Origin: Lachnospiraceae bacterium
GTDB taxonomy: Bacteria > Bacillota > Clostridia > Lachnospirales > Lachnospiraceae
Assembly (NCBI GenBank): GCA_900768755.1
Contig: CAAGDV010000026.1
Span: 62,001-126,000, forward strand
Direction of reading: 5' to 3'
DNA length: 64,000 nt
Shown here: positions 25,756 to 35,184 of the stretch, in pieces
Numbering within the stretch: position 1 is the stretch's first letter
Layout: each line of letters starts with the position of its first letter
Made by a program: the position numbers and the translations under genes
Notes under the pieces: model-generated
Database searches by the model: none
What the model was told of the DNA's origin: nothing
Seen by the model: the letters and a program-made list of their open reading frames with translations, nothing else

Positions 25756-27486
25756 TTATTTGTTGTTAATTATCTCCTGCGCGCGCGCAAGTGCAGCGTC
25801 AATATTCGGGCAGAAATTCTCCGCTCCGACTTCATCGTAGAATTCCGCCTTCTGCATCATTTTAAGCGGCTGTTCGTTGACATGTGAGAATACAAGCGTT
25901 ATGTTGTTCTTTTTACATGTATCAAGAACCTCATAGAACATCTGAAGCGCGCTGGCATCAAGTGCCGGAACCCCGCGCATTCTCAATATCAGAACATCCT
26001 CCGTCGTATCCTTAACAAGCTCCATTACCTTATCGGTCATGGCAAAAAACAGCGGTCCGCTTATTTCATATACGAAAGCGCCCTTAGGCACGGATTTCAA
26101 ACCGATATTGTCAGGGTCATGCTCTTCGTCTGCGTCAACATATTTCCAGCCTTTTATCTCGGTTGTATCGGCCATCCTCTTAAGGAAGAGTGCGGCAGCC
26201 ACGATAAGTCCGATTTCAATTGCGACAACGAGGTCAAAAAATACCGTGAGTAAGAAGGTTATTGCAAATACAATGATATCACTTTTCGGCGCTTTTTTGC
26301 AAAGTCTGACACACTTTCCGATTCCCGCCATATTGTAGGCAACCATTATGAGTATTGCACCCAGAACGGGCATCGGGATAAGTCCTGCATACGGCATGAG
26401 CACAAGAAGCACAACAAGAAGCACAACCGAATGTACTATTCCGGCAATAGGCGTTCTTCCGCCGTTTTTAACATTGGCAGCGGTTCTCGCGATTGCACCG
26501 GTTGCCGGAATTCCGCCCATAAGTGCGGACATTACATTTCCTACTCCCTGTCCGATAAGCTCCGCGTTGGATTTGTGCCTGCTGCCTATCATTCCGTCCG
26601 AAACCACCGCGGACAAAAGCGATTCAATACTTGCCAGAATGGCAATTGTAAACGCCGGACTTATGAGATTTTTGAGCATTTCAAAAGAAAAATTAAAGCC
26701 GCGGAATTTCGGAAGCGCAGAAAGTCCGTGCATGTCGGCAACCTGCGGATATGAGCTTTTGATTGTCTTGACGGCGTGCACACCCTCGGTGAGACCACAA
26801 AGCTGTACCACCAGCGTGCAGACGATAATCGCAATCAAAGAGCCCGGAATTGCTTTTATGTATTTAAGCTTTTCAGGAAGAAGATTCATAAGCTTCGGCC
26901 AGAAAATCTGTATCAGAAGTGCGGCTGCCCCAATGAGAAAAGCCACATAATTCCAATTGCCGAAATTGGTGAAAATAGCTTTTATCTTATCAATAAATTC
27001 TGACGGCACCGCTCCCATGTCTATTCCGAAAAAATCCTTGAGCTGTCCGACTACAAGCGTTACTGCAATTCCGGCAGTAAATCCGGTTGTAATCGTGTAA
27101 GGAATATACTTAATCAGACTGCCCGCATGCAAAAGTCCGAAAATAATCATGATTATTCCCGCAAGAATCGTGGCAACAACCAGTCCGTCGTAGCTGTACT
27201 GCTCAATAATTCCGCAGATGATGACTACAAAAGCAGCCGTCGGTCCGCCAATCTGGACGCGGCTTCCGCCGAGCAACGCTATAAAAAATCCTGCAATAAT
27301 TGCCGTGTAGATACCCTGCTCCGGGCTTACGCCGGATGCTATTGCGAGTGCAATTGAAAGCGGAAGTGCGATTATTGCAACAATAATTCCCGAAATAAGG
27401 TCCTTTATGAACTGATCCTTACTGTAATTCTTCATTACCGAAAAAAGCTTCGGCTTTATCTCTTTAAGCGATTTCTTCATGTCCAT
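25756..27486 (-). CDS. SulP-family anion transporter with STAS domain
   Basis: This 576-residue protein has an N-terminal cytoplasmic stretch, about 12-14 hydrophobic segments (SulP core, with GIYTAIIAGFFIALLGGS and GGPTAAFVVI) and a C-terminal STAS domain (about 460-570, with DASALQMF). SulP proteins carry sulfate, bicarbonate or dicarboxylates; the substrate here cannot be read from sequence. It lies between miaB and mutS with short gaps and has no functional tie to them that I can see. AGGAG precedes the ATG at a long spacing of about 12 bases. Confidence 0.92.
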   Translation of the reverse strand: MDMKKSLKEIKPKLFSVMKNYSKDQFIKDLISGIIVAIIALPLSIALAIASGVSPEQGIYTAIIAGFFIALLGGSRVQIGGPTAAFVVIICGIIEQYSYDGLVVATILAGIIMIIFGLLHAGSLIKYIPYTITTGFTAGIAVTLVVGQLKDFFGIDMGAVPSEFIDKIKAIFTNFGNWNYVAFLIGAAALLIQIFWPKLMNLLPEKLKYIKAIPGSLIAIIVCTLVVQLCGLTEGVHAVKTIKSSYPQVADMHGLSALPKFRGFNFSFEMLKNLISPAFTIAILASIESLLSAVVSDGMIGSRHKSNAELIGQGVGNVMSALMGGIPATGAIARTAANVKNGGRTPIAGIVHSVVLLVVLLVLMPYAGLIPMPVLGAILIMVAYNMAGIGKCVRLCKKAPKSDIIVFAITFLLTVFFDLVVAIEIGLIVAAALFLKRMADTTEIKGWKYVDADEEHDPDNIGLKSVPKGAFVYEISGPLFFAMTDKVMELVKDTTEDVLILRMRGVPALDASALQMFYEVLDTCKKNNITLVFSHVNEQPLKMMQKAEFYDEVGAENFCPNIDAALARAQEIINNK

Positions 27487-27490
27487 TTTT

Positions 27491-28894
27491 CTATCTTTCT
27501 CCTATGTAGTAAAATCCTTTACTTTCCTTTAAGGTTACATCAACAATCTGTCCGATAAGCGATGCGTCCCCCTCAAAATGTACCAAAACATTGTTGGTAA
27601 GACGACCCGTAACCAGATTTGGATGCTGCTCATTGACCTCCTCAACAAGAACAGGAAGCCTCTTTCCAAGGTCACGGCCGCACCTTTTTTTGGCTGACTC
27701 GCCAACGACCTGCAAAAGCCTGTCAAAGCGTTTTTTGGTAACTGCTTCATCCACCTGGTCCTCCATAGCCGCAGCCGGAGTCCCCGTCCTTTTTGAATAG
27801 ATAAACGTGAATGCGCTGTCAAAATTAGCTTTCTGCACAACATCGATGGTGTCGTTAAAATCCTCATCAGTCTCGCCCGGGAAACCCACGATTATGTCCG
27901 TCGTTATCGAGCAGTCCGGAATGCGGGTACGGATTTTGTCCACAAGCGCAAGGTAGTCCTCTTTGGTGTAATGCCTGTTCATCTTTTGAAGAAGCTTAGT
28001 GCTTCCCGATTGCAACGGCAGATGAATGTGATTGCATATTTTGGGCGTGGTCGCGATTGTCTCAATCAGCTCATCCGACAAATCTTTGGGATGCGGAGTC
28101 ATAAAACGTATTCTGCAAAGCCCCGGTATATCGGCAACCATCTTCAAAAGTTCAGGGAAAGTCACCTCTTCATCAAGACCTTTTCCGTAGGAGTTGACGT
28201 TCTGGCCCAGAAGCATAACCTCCTTAACACCGTCCGCTACAAACTTTTCAATCTCATGAACAATCTCAATTGGCTTACGGCTTCTCTCGCGCCCTCTCAC
28301 ATACGGGACAATGCAGTATGTGCAGAAATTGTTGCAGCCGTACATAATATTGACTCCCGATTTGAAAGGATATTTTCTTGAGTTGGGAATGTCTTCCACA
28401 ATCTGATTGGTATCTTTCCAAATGTCAATAATCTGTCCTTCGCTGTGAAGCCTTGTATACAAAAGCTCCGAGAGCTTGAAAATATTATGCGTTCCGAAGG
28501 CAATGTCGATGAATTTGAATTCATTGCGGACCTTCTCGATTTCGTCCTGTTCCTGCATCATGCAGCCGCATATTGCAATCATCATGTTTTTGCGGTGTTT
28601 TTTTGAGGCGGCGAGATGTCCGAGACGTCCATAGACTCTTGTGTTGGCGTTTTCGCGGACCGAGCAGGTATTGTAAATAATAAAATCCGCCCGCTCCTCA
28701 AAATCGCACAAGGTGTAGCCGATGTACTCAAGAATACCGGCTAATTTTTCCGAATCCCTCGCGTTCATCTGACAGCCGAAGGTCTGAATATTGTAAGTAA
28801 GGTTTTTACCCTTGAGTTCTTCCTTCAGAAGATTCATAAAATAGTACTGTCTTTCCGGTTCAGTATCGGGTATTGAAATAAAATTATCAGCCAT
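27491..28894 (-). CDS. miaB: tRNA-2-methylthio-N6-dimethylallyladenosine synthase
   Basis: MiaB is a radical-SAM methylthiotransferase that adds a methylthio group to the base modified by MiaA. The 467-residue protein has the N-terminal UPF0004 domain with three cluster cysteines (FGCQMN, NTCSVRE, CGCMMQ), the radical-SAM motif CNNFCTYC, and a C-terminal TRAM domain. The MiaB rather than MtaB or RimO assignment rests on the N-terminal FGCQMNARDSE pattern and on linkage to mutS-mutL-miaA. It follows proA by 1 base. Confidence 0.95.
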   Translation of the reverse strand: MADNFISIPDTEPERQYYFMNLLKEELKGKNLTYNIQTFGCQMNARDSEKLAGILEYIGYTLCDFEERADFIIYNTCSVRENANTRVYGRLGHLAASKKHRKNMMIAICGCMMQEQDEIEKVRNEFKFIDIAFGTHNIFKLSELLYTRLHSEGQIIDIWKDTNQIVEDIPNSRKYPFKSGVNIMYGCNNFCTYCIVPYVRGRERSRKPIEIVHEIEKFVADGVKEVMLLGQNVNSYGKGLDEEVTFPELLKMVADIPGLCRIRFMTPHPKDLSDELIETIATTPKICNHIHLPLQSGSTKLLQKMNRHYTKEDYLALVDKIRTRIPDCSITTDIIVGFPGETDEDFNDTIDVVQKANFDSAFTFIYSKRTGTPAAAMEDQVDEAVTKKRFDRLLQVVGESAKKRCGRDLGKRLPVLVEEVNEQHPNLVTGRLTNNVLVHFEGDASLIGQIVDVTLKESKGFYYIGER

Positions 28895-28895
28895 A

Positions 28896-30143
28896 TTATC
28901 CTCTTATCTGTCCGTTACCGTAAATGATATATTTGGTGGTTGTCAAAGCCTTAAGCCCCATAGGGCCTCTTGCATGAAGCTTCTGGGTGCTGATTCCTAT
29001 CTCGGCACCGAATCCGAATTCGTATCCGTCCGTGAATCTGGTCGAAGCGTTGACATACACTGCCGCTGCGTCAACCTCATTGAGAAACCTTTCGGAATTA
29101 ACGTAGCTGTCGGTTACAATACATTCAGAATGTCCCGTATTATAGCGGTTTATGTGGTCAATTGCCTCATCAATATCAGAGACAACCTTAAGCGACACAA
29201 TATAGTCAAGATATTCCGTTGCATAATCCTCGTCCGTGGCGGGTGTAAACTTCGGAACAATCGTTCTTGACTTTTCATCCCCGCGAATCTCAACATTGTG
29301 TGAAAACAGTCTCTCGGCGAGTTTTGGGATAAACTCATCAGCGATGTTCTGATGGACTAAAAGCGACTCGCACGCATTACATACGCCTATTCTTTGTGTT
29401 TTGGCATTCTCAATTATATTAAGCGCCATATCAAAATCCGCGCTTTCATCCACATAGACATGGCAGTTTCCGGTTCCCGTCTCTATCACCGGGATTGTTG
29501 CATTGTTGACAACTGCCTTAATTAACGATGCCCCGCCTCTGGGAATCAGCACATCGACATAGCTGTTAAGATGCATAAACTCTGTTGTGACAGCCCTGTC
29601 GGTACTGTCAATGAGCTGTATCGCGTCAGGATTAATACCGCATTCCATAAGAGTTTCACGTATAATTTTAACAATTGCAATATTTGAGTTGATTGCATCG
29701 CTTCCGCCCTTTAAAATAACGGCGTTGCCAGCCTTAAAGCACAGCGCAAAGGCATCGAGCGTAACATTTGGTCTTGATTCGTAGATAATTCCGATAACTC
29801 CTATCGGAACGCGCTTCTGGCCGATTCTTAGGCCGTTAGGTCTGGTCCACATTGAGATGACCTCCCCCGTCGGGTCTTCAAGCGCAGACACCTCAATAAC
29901 GCCGTCGGTCATTGCATTAATTCTGTCGTTTGTAAGCATTAGCCTGTCCAAAAGTCCCTGCTTTAAGCCGGCTTTTTTGGCGGCGTCCATGTCAAGTTCA
30001 TTTGCCCCAAGTATATCATCCGCATGTTTTCTGACCGCTTCGGAAATCTTTAAAAGTGCATCATTTTTTTTGGTGACGGACAGTTTTGCCATAACAAGCG
30101 ACGCTTTTTTGGCATTCTGGCCCATCGTGATTAAATCCGTCAT
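28896..30143 (-). CDS. proA: gamma-glutamyl phosphate reductase
   Basis: ProA reduces gamma-glutamyl phosphate to glutamate-5-semialdehyde with NADPH, the second step of proline synthesis. The 415-residue sequence has the aldehyde-dehydrogenase-like fold, the catalytic cysteine in IGVCNACESL, and family blocks IYESRPNVTLDA and FGAEIGISTQKLHARGPMG. It overlaps the cyclo-ligase gene by four bases. proB lies two genes upstream, separated by two nucleotide/folate genes. proC is not in the window. Confidence 0.96.
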   Translation of the reverse strand: MTDLITMGQNAKKASLVMAKLSVTKKNDALLKISEAVRKHADDILGANELDMDAAKKAGLKQGLLDRLMLTNDRINAMTDGVIEVSALEDPTGEVISMWTRPNGLRIGQKRVPIGVIGIIYESRPNVTLDAFALCFKAGNAVILKGGSDAINSNIAIVKIIRETLMECGINPDAIQLIDSTDRAVTTEFMHLNSYVDVLIPRGGASLIKAVVNNATIPVIETGTGNCHVYVDESADFDMALNIIENAKTQRIGVCNACESLLVHQNIADEFIPKLAERLFSHNVEIRGDEKSRTIVPKFTPATDEDYATEYLDYIVSLKVVSDIDEAIDHINRYNTGHSECIVTDSYVNSERFLNEVDAAAVYVNASTRFTDGYEFGFGAEIGISTQKLHARGPMGLKALTTTKYIIYGNGQIRG

Positions 30144-30709
30144 ATATTGTTTCTCCTGTAAATGTTTTTCTCTGTTATTATCATATCGGGTGCAATATCG
30201 TACTCTCCGGTCTCAAGTTCGTCAAAAAACTGACCTTCGTACGCAATCGCAACCTTTACAAGCTTATCATGTTCATAAAGAAATCTGTCATAAAACCCTC
30301 GGCCGTAGCCAACGCGGTGGAACTGTCTGTCAAATGCAACGCCCGGCATGATTATCATTCCGCAATCCGTGTCCACAAGTTTGTCGGAATTCTCCACCGG
30401 CTCCTGAATGCCAAAATAGCCGAACTCCAGCTCCGCAGGATTATCCACGCGGTAAAAACGGAGAGTTTCGTCCGTAACCCTCGGGAATGCAACTGTTTTG
30501 TTCATACGCATCGCAGCATCAACAATGTATCGGGTGTCAACTTCGTTGTTGATGCTTGCATATATGTATATTGTGCCGGCCTCGATAAATTCTTTCAAAG
30601 CCACCACCTTGTCAGCTATTCTCTCGCTGTACTCCGCAACATCTTCGACGCTTAATAATTCCCTGTAATTTCTTGCTTTTACTCTTGCACTATTCTTATC
30701 AATCATCAA
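30140..30709 (-). CDS. 5-formyltetrahydrofolate cyclo-ligase
   Basis: This enzyme converts 5-formyl-THF to 5,10-methenyl-THF with ATP. The 189-residue protein has the family features: YIYASINNEVDT (ATP/folate site), the basic N-terminal region, and the C-terminal block MPGVAFDRQFHRVGYGRGFYDRF with GYGRGFYD, the phosphate-binding loop. It overlaps both neighbours by ATGA junctions (dCMP deaminase upstream, proA downstream), so translation is coupled. Confidence 0.93.
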   Translation of the reverse strand: MMIDKNSARVKARNYRELLSVEDVAEYSERIADKVVALKEFIEAGTIYIYASINNEVDTRYIVDAAMRMNKTVAFPRVTDETLRFYRVDNPAELEFGYFGIQEPVENSDKLVDTDCGMIIMPGVAFDRQFHRVGYGRGFYDRFLYEHDKLVKVAIAYEGQFFDELETGEYDIAPDMIITEKNIYRRNNI

Positions 30710-31194
30710 TAACCAAACTCTCCCATAATCGATTCGTCATCGTCAATCCAGTTTTTTACGTCAATCACCCGATATTCGGAATTATTATCGCGGATAACAA
30801 CTCGGGCTATTCCTGCGTTAATTACGATTCTTTTGCACATTGAACAGCAGGATGCGTCTTTTACATATTGCATGTCAGGAAGCTCCAATCCCACAAGATA
30901 GAGAGTGCTGTCAATCATCGATTCTCTTGATGCACTGATTATCGCATTGACCTCCGCATGCACACTTCTGCATAGCTCATAACGTTCACCGCGAGGAATA
31001 TTGAGCTTGTTGCGGACACAGTATCCGAGGTCCGAACAGTTCTTTCGCCCTCTTGGTGCGCCGACATAGCCGGTTGAAATAATCTCGTCGTTTTTTACAA
31101 TAACTGCGCCGTAGAGTCTGCGAAGGCAGGTTCCTCTGTGCGAAACGGCCTCCGCGATATCGAGATAGTAATTATTTTTGTCGCGTCTTTCCAT
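30706..31194 (-). CDS. deoxycytidylate (dCMP) deaminase family protein
   Basis: The 162-residue protein is a zinc-dependent cytidine-deaminase-fold enzyme of the dCMP deaminase/ComEB type, which makes dUMP for thymidylate synthesis. Zinc-site motifs are HAEVNAI (His and Glu) and CCSMC (the paired cysteines; the usual Pro before the first Cys is replaced). The ATG at 31194 is chosen because AGAAGG lies eight bases upstream; a GTG at 31203 overlaps that site. The folate gene follows directly, which fits a one-carbon/thymidylate link. Confidence 0.9.
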   Translation of the reverse strand: MERRDKNNYYLDIAEAVSHRGTCLRRLYGAVIVKNDEIISTGYVGAPRGRKNCSDLGYCVRNKLNIPRGERYELCRSVHAEVNAIISASRESMIDSTLYLVGLELPDMQYVKDASCCSMCKRIVINAGIARVVIRDNNSEYRVIDVKNWIDDDESIMGEFGY

Positions 31195-31206
31195 TTTGGT
31201 CACCTT

Positions 31207-32040
31207 CTACAAAAAGTCTCTCAGGTTAAAATCCGGCTGCTTGTGAGCCAGAAAAAGTGTTCCGATCTGCTCTCCGTCAATGATTCTGCGGACGACATCA
31301 ATGTCCTTACTGTTGGCAATCACCATGTCTGCACCGGAATCCGTCGCAATGGCGGCAGCGGATATTTTGGCGGACATTCCGCCTGTTCCCACACTGCCTG
31401 CGGTGCCCTTTGCCATGGCTCTGTAATGGTCGTCAATCTGCGGTACGAGGTCGATGAATTTTGCATCGGGATTGACATTTGGGTCATCCGAGAATAGTCC
31501 GTCTATATCCGACAAAAGAATCAGAAGGTCCGCGCCGATTATAGCGGAAACCATTGCAGAGAGCCTGTCATTGTCGCCAAACTCAATCTCGTATGTGGAA
31601 ACCGTGTCATTCTCATTGACAACCGGAATCGCGTCCATCATAAACAACTCATCAAAAGTATTGCGGGCGTTTTGAAGGTTCTCCTCGTGAAACATCGTGT
31701 ATTTGGTCATAAGCACCTGTGCCGCAATCTGGTTGTACTCCGAAAAAAGCTTCTGATATGTCATCATAAGCCTGCACTGTCCGATTGCAGCGCACGCCTG
31801 CTTCTTGGACAGATTGTCCGTACGCTCTTTGAGCCCCACGGTCTGTCGGCCGACAGCAATTGCACCCGAGGATACAAGCACGACATCCTTTCCCGAATTC
31901 TTTATGTCACACAGAATTCTCACAAGCTTCTCAAGCTTATAATAGTCAATGTTTCCGGTGCTAGCATGCGTGATTGATGAAGAACCGATTTTGACAACGA
32001 TTTTCTTTTTATCTTTTAGCTTATCCCTGTAATTATCCAT
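31207..32040 (-). CDS. proB: glutamate 5-kinase
   Basis: ProB phosphorylates glutamate, the first step of proline synthesis. The 277-residue protein is an amino-acid-kinase domain with KIGSSSITH near the start, LVSSGAIAVG, and GTGGMSAKISAA. It lacks a C-terminal PUA domain, as in many Firmicutes. The ATG at 32040 has AAAGGA upstream; the frame is open for 34 more codons, but these overlap the upstream gene and lack similarity. A 12-base gap separates it from dCMP deaminase. Confidence 0.95.
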   Translation of the reverse strand: MDNYRDKLKDKKKIVVKIGSSSITHASTGNIDYYKLEKLVRILCDIKNSGKDVVLVSSGAIAVGRQTVGLKERTDNLSKKQACAAIGQCRLMMTYQKLFSEYNQIAAQVLMTKYTMFHEENLQNARNTFDELFMMDAIPVVNENDTVSTYEIEFGDNDRLSAMVSAIIGADLLILLSDIDGLFSDDPNVNPDAKFIDLVPQIDDHYRAMAKGTAGSVGTGGMSAKISAAAIATDSGADMVIANSKDIDVVRRIIDGEQIGTLFLAHKQPDFNLRDFL

Positions 32041-32053
32041 TAAATGTCCTTTC

Positions 32054-33637
32054 CTATTCCGAGGCGGAGACAATTGCCTCGTATACTTTAATTCCGTCAA
32101 CCGCGGCGGATGTGATTCCGCCCGCATATCCCGCGCCCTCACCGCAGGGATAAAGTCTCTTTATCGAAATGCTCTCCAAAGCATCCCCGCGGACAATGCG
32201 GATTGGCGATGAGGTTCTGCTCTCAACTCCCAGAAAAACAGCATCCTCCATATTAAATCCCTCTATTATTTTATCAAAAGATTTCATACCGTCAATAATA
32301 GATTCACTGATTATCTCAGGAAAAATTTCTCTTAAATCGGCAAATTGGCTGCCGCCTTTGGTCATCGGAACAACACTGCCGAAAGATGTGCTTTTTCTGC
32401 CACCTAAAAAATCGCCGCTAAGCTGACAGGGTATTTTTCCTCCGCCGATGCGGTATGCGATTCCTTCGAGCTTTCGCTGAAAAATCAATCCGTCAAAAAT
32501 ATCGTTTCCGAAATCATTGCCGTCAACAGTCACGACAATCGCACTGTTTGCATTTGGACTGTTTCTGTCTGAATAACTCATTCCGTTCACGCACAGCATC
32601 TCTTCTTCCGAGGACGCATTGACCACGTATCCTCCGGGACACATGCAGAAAGAATAAACCCCCTTGTTATACGCCGTGCGCGCAGTAACCTTGTAATCTG
32701 CGGCCGGCAATGTGCCGCGGTTATATGTCTTGTACACATAATTGTCTATAAAACTCTGCGGATGAACTACTCTCATGCCGATTGCAAAGGCCTTGGACTC
32801 CATCCGGACATCCCTGTCACAGAGCATCTTAAAGGTGTCTCTCGCGCTGTGTCCTATTGCAAGCACCACATAATCAAATTCATAATCGGTGGTATCATTA
32901 ATTCTTAGTCCCTTTATCGTATCTTTAGAGACAATCAGATCAGTCACGCAGGAATTAAAATGCACCTCTCCGCCGAGCCGTATAATCTCGTTGCGCATAT
33001 TGGCAACAATTTTTTTAAGAATATCCGTTCCGATATGCGGTTTGTTCTGCCAAAGAATATCGGCGGGTGCACCGAATTCTATAAAAGTCTTTAAGACCTG
33101 CCTTATTCTGCCGCTTTTATCTTTGACGCCCGTATTAAGCTTGCCGTCCGAAAAAGTTCCTGCGCCGCCTTCGCCAAACTGCACATTGGTGTTAGAACAA
33201 AGCCCGCTTCCCGCCCAGAAATCATTCACAATTCTGCTTCTTTCCTCAACTGAGGCACCGCGTTCAAAAATAACAGGCTTAAGCCCTGCCCTTGCAAGAA
33301 ACAGTCCGCAGAACAATCCCGCCGGGCCGCTTCCGACAATCCCGATGCGGCTGTCATTTGATATATTAATCTTCGGATTGATGTAAATCTCCGGCTCAGT
33401 TAACATAATATTATTATTGTGAAGTTTCTTGACAGACGCCGCCTCATTCATTCCCTTAAGGGTGACATTGACACTGTAAATATAACATAGCTCGTTCTTT
33501 TTTCTGGCATCCAGGGATTTCTTTACAAGCTCATAATCAAAATCTTTTATGCCAATCCTTAGAAGCGAGGCTATTTTATCCTGCAATTCCGATTCGGAAT
33601 GGTTGATATCAAGTTTTATCTGGTTAATTCTTATCAT
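32054..33637 (-). CDS. uncharacterised FAD-dependent dehydrogenase (COG2509-like)
   Basis: This 527-residue flavoprotein has an N-terminal alpha/beta domain, then a Rossmann FAD-binding motif GIVGSGPAGLFCGLFL (about 100-115), a GxGxxxx-rich segment around NVQFGEGGAGTFSDGKLNTG, and a C-terminal GEGAGYAGGITSAA. The pattern is that of the widespread COG2509 family, whose substrate is not known. It overlaps the neighbouring flavoprotein gene by four bases (ATGA). A functional pair of oxidoreductases is possible (inference). Confidence 0.85.
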   Translation of the reverse strand: MIRINQIKLDINHSESELQDKIASLLRIGIKDFDYELVKKSLDARKKNELCYIYSVNVTLKGMNEAASVKKLHNNNIMLTEPEIYINPKINISNDSRIGIVGSGPAGLFCGLFLARAGLKPVIFERGASVEERSRIVNDFWAGSGLCSNTNVQFGEGGAGTFSDGKLNTGVKDKSGRIRQVLKTFIEFGAPADILWQNKPHIGTDILKKIVANMRNEIIRLGGEVHFNSCVTDLIVSKDTIKGLRINDTTDYEFDYVVLAIGHSARDTFKMLCDRDVRMESKAFAIGMRVVHPQSFIDNYVYKTYNRGTLPAADYKVTARTAYNKGVYSFCMCPGGYVVNASSEEEMLCVNGMSYSDRNSPNANSAIVVTVDGNDFGNDIFDGLIFQRKLEGIAYRIGGGKIPCQLSGDFLGGRKSTSFGSVVPMTKGGSQFADLREIFPEIISESIIDGMKSFDKIIEGFNMEDAVFLGVESRTSSPIRIVRGDALESISIKRLYPCGEGAGYAGGITSAAVDGIKVYEAIVSASE

Positions 33638-34818
33638 CGGATGCTTTCTCCCGCACTCATACCCGCCAGTCTTCCGCTTGCAAAAGCCCAGGTCAGATTG
33701 TAGCCTCCGCAGATTCCGTCCACATCAACAATCTCTCCGGCAAAAAACAGTCCTTTATGTAAGCGTGACTCCATCGTGTCAAAATTGATTTCCCTTGTAT
33801 CTATACCGCCCGCGCACACCTGGGCGTTGTCAAATCCGTTGGTGTCGCACGGGTTGAAGCAAAAATTCTTAAGCCTTCGGATAATTGCCGCATCGTCCTT
33901 CTCTGCAGCGAGAATTTTTGCAATTTTTTTGTTAAAAAGTCCGGACAAAAGAGTCAGATTATCGTAATCCGGATTGTTGCGCCTGATATCCGAAAAAATA
34001 CCGGAAAGCTCTGCTTCATCATATTCACAAAGTAAATCAAGCGAGACAACAGGCTTTTGTGATTTGTCGAGAAGCCTTTTTACAAGGCTGCTTATCTGAA
34101 AAATTACAATTCCGCTAAGTCCGTAATCGGTAAACTGGACTTCCCCATAGTCGCACGCCAGCAGCTTTCCGTTGCAAAACAAGGAAACCTTTGCTTTACT
34201 TCTTACTCCCGAAAGCTGTTTAAGAAAGGGCTCGCGGCATCTTAACTGGACAAGCGCCGGGATTGGCTTTACGATGCGGTGGCCGAGTTTTTGGGCGATG
34301 GCAAAGCCGCTTCCGTCAGAGCCCAGAACCGGAGAAGCCTTACCGCCGTTTGCAAGAATAACATAACGGGCGTTGTATTTTGCCTTGTCGGTCGTAACCG
34401 AATATCCGCCGGCAGATGGAGTTACCGCGGTCACATTTTCGGACAGACGGATGGTTGTGTTGGAATTTTGGGCTTTCCGGCTCAAGGCGTCAAGCACCGT
34501 CTGCGCCTGCATTGAAGCGGGATACACATACCCGTCGCGCTCCACGGTCATAACACCCGCAGACATAAAAAATTCCCTTACACCGGACGGCCCGAAATCC
34601 TCTATCACGCGATAGAAATCCTTCCGCCCCGATGTACGGTAACACTCTGAGTCCATATTCATATTGGTGAGATTACATTTCCCGTTGCCGGTTGAAAGTA
34701 TTTTGCGCCCCACGCGGTCATTGTGCTCCAAAAGCAGCACGCGCCCCTTTTTCGACGCGAAAAGCGCCGCCAAAAGACCCGCAGGCCCCGCTCCCACAAC
34801 TGCTACATCATAATTCAT
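33634..34818 (-). CDS. HI0933/YhiN-family flavoprotein
   Basis: The 394-residue protein has the FAD-binding motif VVGAGPAGLLAALFAS at the N-terminus, the family hallmark GRKILSTGNGKCNLTN, and a C-terminal FAGEIVDVDGICGGYNLTWAFASG. This is the HI0933/YhiN family, related to BaiN; the physiological reaction is not known for most members. AGGAG precedes the ATG. It lies 9 bases after the BofC-like gene and overlaps the COG2509-like gene. Confidence 0.92.
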   Translation of the reverse strand: MNYDVAVVGAGPAGLLAALFASKKGRVLLLEHNDRVGRKILSTGNGKCNLTNMNMDSECYRTSGRKDFYRVIEDFGPSGVREFFMSAGVMTVERDGYVYPASMQAQTVLDALSRKAQNSNTTIRLSENVTAVTPSAGGYSVTTDKAKYNARYVILANGGKASPVLGSDGSGFAIAQKLGHRIVKPIPALVQLRCREPFLKQLSGVRSKAKVSLFCNGKLLACDYGEVQFTDYGLSGIVIFQISSLVKRLLDKSQKPVVSLDLLCEYDEAELSGIFSDIRRNNPDYDNLTLLSGLFNKKIAKILAAEKDDAAIIRRLKNFCFNPCDTNGFDNAQVCAGGIDTREINFDTMESRLHKGLFFAGEIVDVDGICGGYNLTWAFASGRLAGMSAGESIR

Positions 34819-34827
34819 CTTATGCTC

Positions 34828-35151
34828 CTAAGAGGATATATCCTCCAAAAAATCATATACGTCCGAAAGCGAATCCATGGGATACCCCATGTTAATTTTC
34901 TCCTGAAGCTCCCAATCAAGAAGGTCAATCTGAATATCAGTGTAGTCATATATGGTGTTTTCGGTATATATCACCACATACCCGTCAAGATTCTTGAGGT
35001 AATATATGCTGCCCTTCGTCTCAGGCTGATATTCAGAAGACGTGGTGCTGTACACAGGGGAAAAATCTTTTCCAAGCCTGTATCCCATTACGCTTCCGCC
35101 TATGGCAACAATTATTCCGATAATGACAAAAATAATAATATCTCTCTTCAT
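34828..35151 (-). CDS. small membrane protein with BofC C-terminal-like domain
   Basis: A 107-residue protein with an N-terminal transmembrane segment (about 4-24) followed by a short extracytoplasmic domain. The pattern YYLKNLDGYVVIYTENT, then DIQIDLLDWELQEKIN, resembles the C-terminal domain of BofC, a forespore checkpoint protein that controls pro-sigma-K processing. The assignment is by pattern only. The start is uncertain: the ATG at 35151 fits the usual KR-hydrophobic N-terminus but lacks a clear ribosome site; a TTG at 35169 is possible. It lies between cdd and the flavoprotein genes. Confidence 0.6.
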   Translation of the reverse strand: MKRDIIIFVIIGIIVAIGGSVMGYRLGKDFSPVYSTTSSEYQPETKGSIYYLKNLDGYVVIYTENTIYDYTDIQIDLLDWELQEKINMGYPMDSLSDVYDFLEDISS

Positions 35152-35184
35152 ATCGGGAAGTGTTGCCAAAAATAATTATTTTAT

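Noticed and set aside
26348..26950. Plus-strand open frame of about 200 codons opposite the SulP transporter
   Set aside because: It mirrors the hydrophobic codons of the transporter and has no ribosome site or independent support.
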